A DNA stretch of 64,000 bases. It comes from an uncultured Collinsella sp. Its GTDB lineage: Bacteria; Actinomycetota; Coriobacteriia; Coriobacteriales; Coriobacteriaceae. Of this stretch, positions 54,180-62,641 are shown piece after piece. The position numbers and the translations under genes are program-made. The stretch covers positions 1-64,000 of the forward strand of contig CAUDQR010000013.1 in NCBI GenBank assembly GCA_958451615.1, written 5' to 3'. Position 1 is the stretch's first letter. Each line of letters starts with the position of its first letter. The notes beneath the pieces were generated by a model, which saw only the letters and a list, made by a program, of their open reading frames with translations, had not been told where the DNA came from and did not search any database.

Positions 54180-55406
54180 ATGAGCAAGGAAAAAGTCGTT
54201 CTCGCATATTCCGGTGGTCTTGATACATCCGTATGTGTCAAGTGGCTCCAGGACGAGAAGAATCTCGATGTCGTTTGTGTCTGCGGCAACGTGGGCCAGG
54301 AGGAGACCGGCCTGGACGCCAAGAAGCAGAAGGCGCTCGACCTGGGCGTTCTTGATTGCCAGGTGCTCGACCTGCGCGATGAGTTCTCCGATGAGTTCCT
54401 GACCAAAGCCATCGCCGCCAACTCCATGTACGAGAACAAGTACCCGCTGCTCTCCGCCCTGTCTCGCCCGCTGCTCGCCAAGAAGCTTGTCGAGGTCGCC
54501 CATGAGTTTGGCGCGACCTACGTCGCCCACGGCTGCACCGGTAAGGGTAACGACCAGGTCCGCTTCGAGGCTGCCGTCAAGGCCCTCGACCCCGAGCTCA
54601 AGGTTATCGCCCCGGTTCGCGAGTGGGACCTGAAGTGCCGTCCCGACGAGGTCGCCTACGCACATGCCCACAACGTGCCGGTTCCCGAGGGTGCCAACGA
54701 CAACCCCTACTCCATCGACGACAACCTGTGGGGTCGTGCCATTGAGTGCGGTCACCTGGAGGATCCCTGGAACGAGCCGCTCGATGACGCCTGGGTTATG
54801 ACCAAGAACCCCGAGGACGCGCCCGACACCCCGACGTATACCGAGATTGAGTTTGAGGCCGGCAAGCCCGTCGCCGTCGACGGCAAGAAGATGAAGCTCT
54901 CCGAGATCGTCATCGCCCTCAACAAGATCTCTGGTGACAACGGCTTTGGCCGTCTCGACCTGGTCGAGGATCGTCTGGTGGGCCTCAAGAGCCGTGAGTG
55001 CTATGAGGTTCCCGGCGCCCTGACGCTCATCACCGCCCACAAGGCACTTGAGGACATTTGCGTCGAGGGCGACCTGCTCAAGACCAAGATCAAGCTCGAG
55101 CAGGATTGGGCCAACGCCGTGTACAACGGCCAGTGGTACAGCCCGCTCAAGAACGCGCTCGATGCCTTTATGGCCGATACCCAGAAGTTCGTGACCGGTA
55201 CCGTCCGTCTGAAGTTCTTTAAGGGCAACTGCCATGTCGTCGGTCGCAAGAGCCCGTTTAGCCTGTATGACTACGGTCTGGCTACCTACGACCGCGACAC
55301 CACGTTTGACGAGAAGGCCAGCGCCGGCTTTATCGAGATCGATACGCTGTCGCTCAAGACGTGGGCAAAGGTCCAGGGTCCCAGCTCCGCCGCCGCTCAG
55401 GCCTAG
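54180..55406 (+). CDS. argG: Argininosuccinate synthase
   Basis: A 408-residue enzyme joining citrulline and aspartate with ATP. The PP-loop LAYSGGLDTSV, the ALSRPLLAKKLVE region, AHGCTGKGNDQVRFE and the SPYSIDDNLWGRAIE-type motif (NPYSIDDNLWGRAIECG) are intact. ATG 54180 is preceded by GAAAGGAAA. The long leader with an Arg-rich peptide suggests regulation by arginine supply. argH follows about 520 bases downstream, after a terminator and a small ORF. Confidence 0.97.
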   Translation: MSKEKVVLAYSGGLDTSVCVKWLQDEKNLDVVCVCGNVGQEETGLDAKKQKALDLGVLDCQVLDLRDEFSDEFLTKAIAANSMYENKYPLLSALSRPLLAKKLVEVAHEFGATYVAHGCTGKGNDQVRFEAAVKALDPELKVIAPVREWDLKCRPDEVAYAHAHNVPVPEGANDNPYSIDDNLWGRAIECGHLEDPWNEPLDDAWVMTKNPEDAPDTPTYTEIEFEAGKPVAVDGKKMKLSEIVIALNKISGDNGFGRLDLVEDRLVGLKSRECYEVPGALTLITAHKALEDICVEGDLLKTKIKLEQDWANAVYNGQWYSPLKNALDAFMADTQKFVTGTVRLKFFKGNCHVVGRKSPFSLYDYGLATYDRDTTFDEKASAGFIEIDTLSLKTWAKVQGPSSAAAQA

Positions 55407-55555
55407 CGCCTCCTTTCCTTGGTATCCGCGCGGCCCATCCGCGTGATACATAACGGGCGCACGGGGTCCCTACCTTTCGTTATGCTTGCTGACACTTCTT
55501 AACATCGGTGGCCCCTACGTTCCGCCCGCATATATGATGCCGCGTCTGCGGCTGA

Positions 55556-55592
55556 GTCCGAGCCCCGCCGGGGTTGTCTGGCGGGGCTCCTT
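55556..55592 (+). terminator. Terminator after argG
   Basis: GAGCCCCGCC pairs with GGCGGGGCTC around a GT-rich loop, followed by CTTCT. Confidence 0.7.
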
Positions 55593-55639
55593 CTATCAAT
55601 TTGGCAGCTCTGCGCCTATATATATGAGGAGTATCCATT

Positions 55640-55810
55640 ATGTTCAATGCTTTCGCGCATGCTTTACTTGCCCTCGCGCCCGAGTTCGATGCCGCAAAGG
55701 TCGAGGACGTTCCTATGAGCCTGAAGGCCTGGATCGATGGTTCGCAGGGCAACATTCGGAGGGAGACGTTGGGCGCCAAGTGCATGGCGCGTCACTTCTT
55801 TGCAAATTAG
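55640..55810 (+). CDS. Small ORF between argG and argH (56 aa)
   Basis: An unrecognised 56-residue frame with a good ribosome site (GAGGAG, 8 bases before ATG 55640) and a TATATA-type -10 at about 55618. It begins MFNAFAHALLALAPEFDA and ends CMARHFFAN; the first half is acidic/hydrophobic, the second basic. GC at third positions is ordinary for this genome. It lacks Arg runs like the argG leader. It may be a small protein or a leader for argH, which starts 118 bases after its stop. Confidence 0.45.
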   Translation: MFNAFAHALLALAPEFDAAKVEDVPMSLKAWIDGSQGNIRRETLGAKCMARHFFAN

Positions 55811-55928
55811 CTACATGGTCCCGCGCACGGCGGGGAATGTGTAAAACTAGCGGTTGAAAAATCGCTTTAGCGATATGGCGCATTGCTTTGGGCGCTTGTT
55901 TTGGTATTTGGAGAAAGGGGACGGTTCC

Positions 55929-57359
55929 ATGGCTCTTTGGGGCGGTCGTTTTGAGGCGGGCGTGGCCGAGGTCACGCAGGAGTTTGGCGCGTCGCTGCCG
56001 GTCGACAAACATCTCTATAAGCAGGATATCGCCGGCTCTAAGGCGCATGCTAAAATGCTGGCGGCCCAGGGCATCATCAGTGCCGAGGACGAGCAGGCGA
56101 TTGCCAAGGGCCTGACTGGAATCGAACAGGATATCGATGCCGGCAACTTCACCTTCGACATCAACGACGAAGACATTCATATGTCCATCGAGAGCGAGCT
56201 GACGCGTCGCATCGGCGAGGCCGGTAAGCGCTTGCATACCGGACGTTCGCGCAACGACCAGGTGGCGACCGACACACGCCTGGGCGTCAAGGCGCTGGCC
56301 AAGGAGCTCATGGAGGCCAATCTTGAGCTGCGCCATGTGCTGGTGGATGCGGCTAAGAAGTACGACAAGGTGATTCTGCCGGGCTACACGCACATGCAGC
56401 ATGCTCAGCCCGTACTGCTGTCGCATCATCTGCTGGCGTATTCCTGGATGTTCGCGCGCGACTTTACGCGCCTGAAGGCCGCCTTTGATGCTGCCGACAA
56501 CTGCCCGTTGGGTGCTGCCGCGCTTGCCGGTACGAGCTATCCGCTCGATCGTCAGATGACGGCCGCCGAACTTGGTTTTGCGGGCGTGATCCCCAACTCG
56601 CTCGATGCGGTTTCCGACCGTGATTTCCTCCTCGACCTGCATTACGCCTGCTCCGTCATGGCGATGCACTTGTCGCGTCTTTCCGAGGAGATCGTGCTGT
56701 GGTCGAGCTCCGAATTTGGCTTTATCACGCTTTCCGACTCCTACTCCACCGGCTCGTCCATCATGCCGCAGAAGAAGAATCCCGACTTTGCCGAGCTTAT
56801 TCGCGGCAAGAGCGGCCGAGTCTATGGCAACCTGGTGCAGCTGCTCGTGACCATGAAGGGCCTGCCGCTTGCTTATAACAAGGACTTGCAGGAGGACAAG
56901 GGGGGCGCGCTCGACACTGCCCATACGCTCATGCAGTGCCTGTCCGTTATGGCCGGTATGATTTCGACTTGGACCGTCAACGAGGATGCCATGGCGCGCG
57001 AGTGCGGCGTGGGGCACCTTGCCGCCACCGATGTTGCCGATTACCTGGCCAAGCGCGGTCTGCCGTTCCGCGAGGCACATGCCGTGGTGGGCCATCTGGT
57101 CCTGATGTGCGAGAAGCGCGGCTGCAATCTTGAGGACCTGCCGTTTGAGGTGTTCCAGGAGGCAAGCCCGCTCTTTGAGCACGATATTACCGAGGCGCTC
57201 GACATCCCGTCGATTGTCGCCGCACGCACGACCGAGGGCGGCACCGCCCCTGCCGCCGTTGCTGTGCAGCTGCAGCGAGCCCAGGCGCAGCTCGTGGCCG
57301 ACGAGGGCGTGTTTGGATCGCTGACTAAGGTTGTCGAGATGGGCCACGGGGCAAAGTAA
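55929..57359 (+). CDS. argH: Argininosuccinate lyase
   Basis: A 476-residue member of the fumarase/aspartase superfamily that cleaves argininosuccinate to arginine and fumarate. It shows LWGGRFEAGVAEV at the start, IHMSIESELTRRIGEAGKRLHTGRSRNDQ, GYTHMQHAQPVLLSHH, and the signature loop GSSIMPQKKNPD with the catalytic Ser. ATG 55929 follows AAAGGGGACGG; an upstream in-frame ATG at 55854 has no site. It completes arginine synthesis with argF and argG. Confidence 0.96.
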   Translation: MALWGGRFEAGVAEVTQEFGASLPVDKHLYKQDIAGSKAHAKMLAAQGIISAEDEQAIAKGLTGIEQDIDAGNFTFDINDEDIHMSIESELTRRIGEAGKRLHTGRSRNDQVATDTRLGVKALAKELMEANLELRHVLVDAAKKYDKVILPGYTHMQHAQPVLLSHHLLAYSWMFARDFTRLKAAFDAADNCPLGAAALAGTSYPLDRQMTAAELGFAGVIPNSLDAVSDRDFLLDLHYACSVMAMHLSRLSEEIVLWSSSEFGFITLSDSYSTGSSIMPQKKNPDFAELIRGKSGRVYGNLVQLLVTMKGLPLAYNKDLQEDKGGALDTAHTLMQCLSVMAGMISTWTVNEDAMARECGVGHLAATDVADYLAKRGLPFREAHAVVGHLVLMCEKRGCNLEDLPFEVFQEASPLFEHDITEALDIPSIVAARTTEGGTAPAAVAVQLQRAQAQLVADEGVFGSLTKVVEMGHGAK

Positions 57360-57408
57360 GGGTTTGGCTGAAGCGGCTTTGGCCATTTATTGATAAATCG
57401 TTTTTGCT

Positions 57409-57440
57409 TTGCGGGCGCCTGCTGATGCGGGCGTCCGTAT
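57409..57440 (+). terminator. Terminator after argH
   Basis: GCGGGCGCC pairs with GGCGTCCGT (two G-U pairs), followed by ATTTTG. The next 200 bases before the ndk promoter show only small, unconvincing stems and no open frame. Confidence 0.65.
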
Positions 57441-57651
57441 TTTGTTGCCATGGGGGAGGGGCTTGTCGAGAACTTCTGTAGGACCTTTGGGCAGGTTGTG
57501 AAGGGGGTGCGTTCACGGGCGGCAACCGACCGTCCGCTCGGTTCGATGTGGTTGATGGGCGGTCAGATGGTACTCTAGTCGGGCTTCGAAACAGAAGTGA
57601 CACATATGGAGCGCTTTAATAAATTGTAGCGATTCAATAAACAGCTTTTTG

Positions 57652-57680
57652 TTTAACTGCAGCTAAAACTCTGTTACGAT
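57652..57680 (+). promoter_or_regulatory. Candidate ndk promoter
   Basis: TTTAAC (57652-57657) and TACGAT (57675-57680) with a 17-base spacer, about 64 bases before ndk. Confidence 0.5.
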
Positions 57681-57743
57681 GCAGTCCAGGCGGGTGCCGG
57701 AATGGGACTTGGGCACGCGCGAACCTACTTGAAAGGCTACCTT

Positions 57744-58148
57744 ATGGCTATCGAGAAGACCTTCATCATGATTAAGCCCGACGCCGTGCGCGATCGCAAG
57801 ATCGGCGAGATCGTTGCTCGCATTGAGCGTAGCGGCCTTGTCATCGAGCGCATGGAGATGACCACGCTCGAGCGCGCTACCGTCGAGGAGCACTACGCTC
57901 ACCTGGCCGACAAGCCCTTCTTTGGCGGTCTGTGCGACTTTATGACGAGCGGTCCGGTCGTCAAGATGGTCGTTTCCGGTCTCTCCGCTGTCTCCAAGAT
58001 GCGCACACTCATGGGCGCTACCAACCCGCTTGATGCTGCCCCCGGCACCATCCGCGGCGACTTCGCTGTCGATGTCAACGCCAACGTGATTCACGGCTCC
58101 GACTGCCTGGAGAACGCCGAGATCGAGATCAAGCGCTTCTTTGGCTAA
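57744..58148 (+). CDS. ndk: Nucleoside diphosphate kinase
   Basis: A 134-residue kinase that balances NTP pools using a phosphohistidine intermediate. It carries FIMIKPDAVRDRKIGEIVARIE, GATNPLDAAPGTIRGDFA and the active-site NVIHGSDCLENAEIEI with the catalytic His. ATG 57744 follows GAAAGG. It is transcribed alone. Confidence 0.96.
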   Translation: MAIEKTFIMIKPDAVRDRKIGEIVARIERSGLVIERMEMTTLERATVEEHYAHLADKPFFGGLCDFMTSGPVVKMVVSGLSAVSKMRTLMGATNPLDAAPGTIRGDFAVDVNANVIHGSDCLENAEIEIKRFFG

Positions 58149-58183
58149 ACCAGCTTTGACTCCTTAAAGCTGTTAGCGTGTGG

Positions 58184-58222
58184 CTTGGGCGCCGCGGAAC
58201 TCCATCCGCGGCGCCCTATTTA
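58184..58222 (+). terminator. Terminator after ndk
   Basis: GGGCGCCGCGGA pairs perfectly with TCCGCGGCGCCC around ACTCCA, followed by TATTTAT. Confidence 0.85.
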
Positions 58223-58261
58223 TCCCAGTAGACTTTTGGGACATGCCTAATAATCTACTAA

Positions 58262-58304
58262 AAAGCCCCCGTCCGGATGCGTTTTCCGGGCGGGGGCTTG
58301 CGTT
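58262..58304 (-). terminator. Terminator after the second rpiB
   Basis: AAGCCCCCG pairs with CGGGGGCTT, and TCCGG/CCGG extend the stem. On the minus strand the stem is followed by TTTTTAG, so it serves the second rpiB. Confidence 0.8.
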
Positions 58305-58325
58305 AGCGTATGGCGTTGTGGGTCT

Positions 58326-58793
58326 TTAGGCCTCGTCGACGACCTTGAGTCCACGGGTCTGGTCGATCTCATTGAGAAGGTTAACGCGGCGCTCGTGGCG
58401 GCCGCCCTCAAACTCGGCGTCGAGCCACTCGTCGACGATCATCTTGGCGAGCTCGGAGCCCACGACGCGGGCACCAAAGGCGAGCACGTTGGTGTTGTTG
58501 TGCATGCGCGAGAGCTTGGCGCTGAAGGGCTCGGAGCACACGACGGCGCGAACGCCCTCGACCTTGTTGGCGGCCAGGCTGATGCCGACGCCGGTACCGC
58601 AGATCAGGATACCAAGGTCGACGTCACCGTTGGCAACTGCCTTGCCCACCTTGTAGCCGGCGATGGGGTAATCAAAGCTCTCGGAGGTGTCGGTTCCAAA
58701 GTTCACGACCTCACAGCCGCGCTCCTTCAGGTGCTCGGAAATGATGTTCTTGAGCTCGACGGCGGCGTGGTCGTTACCGATACCGATCTTCAT
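58326..58793 (-). CDS. rpiB: Ribose-5-phosphate isomerase B (copy 2)
   Basis: A 155-residue paralogue of the isomerase at 52075-52539; the two share most residues, including IGNDHAAVELKNIISEHL, LGILICGTGVGISLAANKVEGVRAVVCSEPFSAKLSR and the NNTN loop. It stands alone, without an epimerase partner or LacI operators, and is the better candidate for the housekeeping RpiB. ATG at 58793 (GGTTCCTCT complement gives AGAGGAACC upstream) is preferred to a longer frame reaching 58880. Confidence 0.9.
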   Translation of the reverse strand: MKIGIGNDHAAVELKNIISEHLKERGCEVVNFGTDTSESFDYPIAGYKVGKAVANGDVDLGILICGTGVGISLAANKVEGVRAVVCSEPFSAKLSRMHNNTNVLAFGARVVGSELAKMIVDEWLDAEFEGGRHERRVNLLNEIDQTRGLKVVDEA

Positions 58794-59061
58794 GAGTGGT
58801 TCCTCTCTGGTCCGTGCGGCGGAATTGCTAAAGGTTTTACCGCGTTCGACTGCATGATAGCGCGACTTTTGCGTAAACACTCGGGCGTTTTTTGGTCAAA
58901 CGCTTTAGCAGCGGCGAACACCAGCTCATCACGAAAAATGCCGCCAATTTGCTTCTGGCGGCCGTCTGCCGGAACCCAGCTTGCGGTTTTTGTCGCCTTG
59001 TTATCAAATGGAGAAGTTGATTACTTGCGAGAGCAACCTGTTATACATGTAGGAGATGGCT

Positions 59062-60384
59062 ATGCCTACCGATTCTATCCGCGATGCCGCATTTTGCGAT
59101 GTTTTGAACCGCGAGCTTGTCTGCGCGCTCGGCTGCACCGAGCCCATTGCCGTTGCCTATGCGGCGGCGCTGGCGAGCCAAACGCTCGGTTGCGAACCCG
59201 AACACATGGATGTCGCCTGCTCGGGCAACATCATTAAGAATGTTAAGAGCGTGACCGTGCCCAACTCGGGCGGTATGCACGGTATCGAGGCTGCGGCCGT
59301 GCTGGGTGCCGTGGGCGGTGACGCCAAGAGCGCGCTCGAGGTGCTCGAGAGTGTTGACGATGCAGACCGCGCTCGCGTGACCGAGCTGCTCGCCGATGCC
59401 GGCTACTGCGACGTGTCGCTTGTCGAGGGCGTGCCCAACCTCTATATCAAGGTGACTACTACGGCCGGGGGCCATACCGCGGTCGTCGAGATCACCGACC
59501 ACCACACCAACGTCACGTGCCATACGCTCGACGGTATTCCGGTGTGTGGCAAGTCGGCGGGGGAGTGTGCCGCCTGCGCCGAGCGCGTCGTGGCCGAGCG
59601 TGCTGCCGATAACGCCGACACGCCCATGTCGGTCGAATCCATCATCGACTTTATCGAGGACGGCGACATTGAGGGTGCCCGCACTGCCGTTGAGCGTCAG
59701 ATTGAGCTGAACGGCGCAATAAGCGCCGAGGGCCTGGCGCACGCTTGGGGCGCCGAGGTAGGCCGTACGCTGCTGGGCGCTCGTGCCGACGACGTCGCCT
59801 GCCGTGCCCGTGCCCGTGCGGCCGCCGGGTCCGATGCCCGCATGAACGGCTGTGCGCTGCCGGTCGCCATTGTGTGCGGCTCGGGCAACCAGGGCATCAC
59901 CTGTGCGCTGCCCGTTATGGAGTATGCCGACTACCTGCGTTGCGACAACGAGCGCCTGGTGCGCGCCGTGATGCTGTCCGACCTTATCGCCGTGCATATC
60001 AAGAGCTATATTGGTGCGCTCTCGGCGTTTTGCGGCGCTATTTGCGCCGCGTGCGGTGCCGGTGCCGCGATTACCTGGCTGTGTGGCGGCACGCGCGAAC
60101 AGATTGGTGCGACGGTCTCGAACACGCTCGGCAACGTGGGCGGTATCGTGTGCGACGGCGCCAAGGCGAGCTGTGCCGCCAAGATTTCCGCTGCCGTCGA
60201 TGCGGCGATTCTGGGCCACGATATGGCCATGCAGGGCCGCGGCTTCCGCGCCGGCGAGGGTCTGATCCAGGATACCGTCGAGGAGACGATCGCGAGCATG
60301 GGCTATGTGGGCCGTGTGGGCATGAAGGATACCGATGTCGAGATTCTCAACATCATGATCGGCAAGACCATCGTCGACTGCTAG
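59062..60384 (+). CDS. L-cysteine desulfidase-like protein (CyuA/UPF0597)
   Basis: A 440-residue protein related to the alpha subunit of iron-sulfur serine dehydratases. The opening ELVCALGCTEPIAVAYAAALA, the GNIIKNVKSVTVPNSGG motif, VCGSGNQGITCALPV and cysteines in GAICAACGAGAAITWL and IVCDGAKASCAAK fit the CyuA/YhaM family, which degrades cysteine to pyruvate, ammonia and sulfide via an Fe-S cluster. ATG 59062 has AGGAG 6 bases upstream; ATG 59056 touches that site. Sulfide production from cysteine is the likely role. Confidence 0.85.
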   Translation: MPTDSIRDAAFCDVLNRELVCALGCTEPIAVAYAAALASQTLGCEPEHMDVACSGNIIKNVKSVTVPNSGGMHGIEAAAVLGAVGGDAKSALEVLESVDDADRARVTELLADAGYCDVSLVEGVPNLYIKVTTTAGGHTAVVEITDHHTNVTCHTLDGIPVCGKSAGECAACAERVVAERAADNADTPMSVESIIDFIEDGDIEGARTAVERQIELNGAISAEGLAHAWGAEVGRTLLGARADDVACRARARAAAGSDARMNGCALPVAIVCGSGNQGITCALPVMEYADYLRCDNERLVRAVMLSDLIAVHIKSYIGALSAFCGAICAACGAGAAITWLCGGTREQIGATVSNTLGNVGGIVCDGAKASCAAKISAAVDAAILGHDMAMQGRGFRAGEGLIQDTVEETIASMGYVGRVGMKDTDVEILNIMIGKTIVDC

Positions 60385-60460
60385 GGGCTCTGGGGCACTG
60401 CATCTTGTTGTTGAAACTATCGCGCTTGTGGCTGTAAAGCACCTGTCTGCATTGCGGACA

Positions 60461-60882
60461 GCGAGGATCTCGCGGTATGTCACCAGGTCGTTCTCGCGCT
60501 TGATGCGCTCGAGGACGGTTGCGACAACAAGCGCCGCTATCGCCGGCAGGAACGCCGCAGCCGCGGCGACGCCGGCGCCCCAGGTGCCCTCCATCCAGTT
60601 AAACGCCGGCGACAGTATCAGTGCGAACGCCACCGCCAGCAACGCGAGCATCAGCACGGCCAGCCATAGCATCCGCGTTCCCATGCGCTTGCGATCTCTT
60701 TCGACTGCCTCTTCCATAACGGTCACGTCTCCCTTCACGAGCGTGTCTATGGAGGTGCCGAATAGGATGCTCAGCATGAGCAGGCTCTGGACGTCCGGAT
60801 ACGTCTTGTCCCGCTCCCAGTTCGAGATCGTCTGACGCGACACGTAGAGTTTCTCGGCGAGCTGTTCTTGGGAGAGCCCCAT
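60461..60882 (-). pseudogene. Truncated copy of HTH-membrane protein gene
   Basis: This stretch encodes MGLSQEQLAEKLYVSRQTISNW through VTYREILA, identical to residues 16-153 or so of the intact protein at 62642-63262, but lacks the true start and the last transmembrane segment. After the point of truncation (60461) the frame runs into unrelated sequence and then antisense to the cyuA-like gene. It is the body of a 441-bp duplication and is probably non-functional. Confidence 0.8.
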
Positions 60883-60901
60883 CGCCTCGCGCCTCGTCTT
60901 T
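60461..60901. repeat. 441-bp exact duplication, copy 1
   Basis: Bases 60461-60901 are identical, base for base as far as compared, to 62802-63242. Identity ends abruptly on both sides. Copy 1 is joined on its right to a different HTH gene. Confidence 0.92.
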
Positions 60902-61075
60902 GCTCACCGGCACGTCGAGCGTCTCACCGAGGGCGACGAGCATCTCCGCGTCGGGCACCGAGAGCCCGCGTTCCCATTTGGAAACCGTCTGCCTCACCAC
61001 GTTCAGCTTGAGCGCGAGCTCCTCCTGCGATAGCCCTTTCGATTTCCTGAGGGCCTGGATGTTCTCGTTCAGCAT
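60899..61075 (-). pseudogene. XRE-family HTH gene interrupted by the duplication
   Basis: The first 59 codons of an HTH_3 regulator are intact (MLNENIQALRKSKGLSQEEL through TLDVPVSK, helix-turn-helix about residues 10-62) with AAAGGATCC before the start at 61075. At 60901 the sequence switches to the duplicated segment in a different frame, so any product is a 59-residue DNA-binding domain with a frameshifted tail. A functional stand-alone HTH peptide is possible but not shown. Confidence 0.7.
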
Positions 61076-61179
61076 GGTGGATCCTTTCTCTCGCCCGGTT
61101 CCTACGTTACCGCAATGCTGCCCGCAGATGGTCCGTTGCCGCAAGCAACGGGTCGTAACATCGGCGGGGATTGTTTGAG

Positions 61180-61207
61180 TTCACAGGGGATGCAAGCTCC
61201 TTATAAT
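61180..61207 (+). promoter_or_regulatory. Candidate promoter of the HTH-membrane gene at 61426
   Basis: TTCACA (61180-61185) and TATAAT (61202-61207) with a 16-base spacer. The following leader contains a direct repeat, CCTGCGGTTTGC/CCTGCAGGTTGC, and is about 210 bases long with no open frame. Confidence 0.5.
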
Positions 61208-61425
61208 ATGACGTCCATTTAATCTACCTGCGGTTTGCAACCATAGGGTGCCTGCAGGTTGCGTAAAATGAAGCCTCAAGTTGGTGGTTTCCGCCATGTG
61301 GCTACCGTAGTGTGTAAGTCGCCGGCAGGAAAGCACCGAACGCTGGGATGCCGCGCCCGCGCCGTCGCCGTGAGCCAAGATCATGACGCCCGAGCGGTCG
61401 CTCCCAGCCAACGAGAGGACCTACT

Positions 61426-62499
61426 ATGAGCTTCCGTACCAACCTTCAGTATCTGCGCGCCGAGCGCCATATGACCCAGGAGCAGCTCGCCATGCTGCTT
61501 GGGGTGTCCCGCCAGTCCGTCACCAAGTGGGAGGCCGAGAAGTCCTACCCGGAGATGGATAAGCTCATCAAAATGTGCCAGATTTTCGAGTGCTCGCTCG
61601 ATGACCTGGTGCAGGGTGACCTTACCGATCGCGCTCCGGCACCCGCCGTCGCTACCGTGCCGCCCGGTCCCGCGACGGATGTGTGTGGCTATGACGACCA
61701 CATGCGCTCGTTTGCCAAGCGAGTTCCCACGGGTGTCGCCGCGTTTATCCTGGGCGTTGTGGGGCTCGTGCTTTTTGAGGAAGGGACGGCTCTGCGCGGC
61801 CTGTTCAATAGCAGTATGGCTGCAAGTTGGGGCGAGCTTCTGGGGCTGGCCGCCCTGTTCTCCGGCGTGCTTGTGGGCATTGGCATCTTGGTTTCTGCTG
61901 GCATGGAGCACTCTGCTTTTGTGAAGGCGCATCCCTTTATCGAGGATTTTTATACTGACGATGATCGTCTTCAGGCGCGCCAGGTGCTGGTACGCGGGTT
62001 GGTTACCGGGCTCATGCTCATCATGATGGGGGTTCTGCTGGGCAACTTCATCGAGCATGAGTCTGGCGCGGAGGCTCCTGCGGGCGCTGCGCTGCTCGCC
62101 CTGGTCGCGGTGGGCGTATGGCTGATTGTCCATGCGGGCATGATGTACGGTCGCGTGGATATCGATGAGTACAACCGCGATGCGGTCGAGGAACTCGAGG
62201 TTGAGGACATCGCCCGCATCGATGTTCCCGAAGCGGTGCGCAACGAGCTGCGCTCCGCAAAGCGCACGCACGAGAAGATCGAGGCTGCTTGCGGTGTCAT
62301 CATGCTCGTTTCCACCATCGTTGCGCTGAGTTGGCTGTTTTTGGGTCCTTCGTTCGCTGGGACCACATGGGACGCCATCGGTAGTGGGCGTCAGGCGGCC
62401 GATTCCATCGTCGGCTACTTTTGGCTGCCTTGGCCAATTGGAGGCATTCTCTGCGGCATCGTCAGCATTCTCATGAAGGCCTTCGGAAGGGACCGTTGA
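61426..62499 (+). CDS. XRE-family HTH regulator with membrane domain
   Basis: A 357-residue protein. Residues 1-62 form an HTH_3 domain (FRTNLQYLRAERHMTQEQLA, LLGVSRQSVTKWEAEKSYPEMDKL). After a Pro/Ala linker come five or six hydrophobic helices (about 100-340): AAFILGVVGLVLFEEG, LLGLAALFSGVLVGIGILVSAG, VTGLMLIMMGVLLGNFI, ALLALVAVGVWLIVHAG and two near the C-terminus. Such proteins are membrane-tethered transcription factors of unknown signal. GAGAGGA precedes ATG 61426. Two related genes flank it on the opposite strand. Confidence 0.8.
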   Translation: MSFRTNLQYLRAERHMTQEQLAMLLGVSRQSVTKWEAEKSYPEMDKLIKMCQIFECSLDDLVQGDLTDRAPAPAVATVPPGPATDVCGYDDHMRSFAKRVPTGVAAFILGVVGLVLFEEGTALRGLFNSSMAASWGELLGLAALFSGVLVGIGILVSAGMEHSAFVKAHPFIEDFYTDDDRLQARQVLVRGLVTGLMLIMMGVLLGNFIEHESGAEAPAGAALLALVAVGVWLIVHAGMMYGRVDIDEYNRDAVEELEVEDIARIDVPEAVRNELRSAKRTHEKIEAACGVIMLVSTIVALSWLFLGPSFAGTTWDAIGSGRQAADSIVGYFWLPWPIGGILCGIVSILMKAFGRDR

Positions 62500-62560
62500 G
62501 TAGCTGGAATTTTACTAGTGCTTGCAGTCAATTTGAAGTCTTCGGCTGCGGGCACCTTCG

Positions 62561-62625
62561 AGTCCGCATCACGAGCGCACGCCGCCGCCCAAAAGCGCTG
62601 ATTCTTGACGCGCGTGATGCGGACT
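62561..62625. terminator. Inverted repeat between convergent HTH genes
   Basis: AGTCCGCATCACG (62561-62573) is the exact complement of CGTGATGCGGACT (62613-62625) around a 39-base loop. It could end both convergent transcripts, though T-runs are poor. Confidence 0.5.
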
Positions 62626-62641
62626 TCGGCAGATGCTGCCT

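Noticed and set aside
57450..57560. A possible RNA element between argH and ndk
   Set aside because: Small stems such as ACCGA/TCGGT exist but there is no conserved motif, terminator or promoter arrangement to support an RNA gene.
59041..60882. A 613-codon minus-strand frame fusing an HTH domain to a long tail
   Set aside because: Only the first ~140 codons derive from a real gene (the truncated duplicate). The rest is antisense to the cyuA-like gene and is an accidental fusion.
60599..61144. A 181-codon minus-strand frame starting upstream of the interrupted HTH gene
   Set aside because: Only 59 codons from 61075 are HTH coding sequence; after 60901 the frame reads the duplicated segment out of frame and gives an Arg/Gly/Ala-rich artefact.
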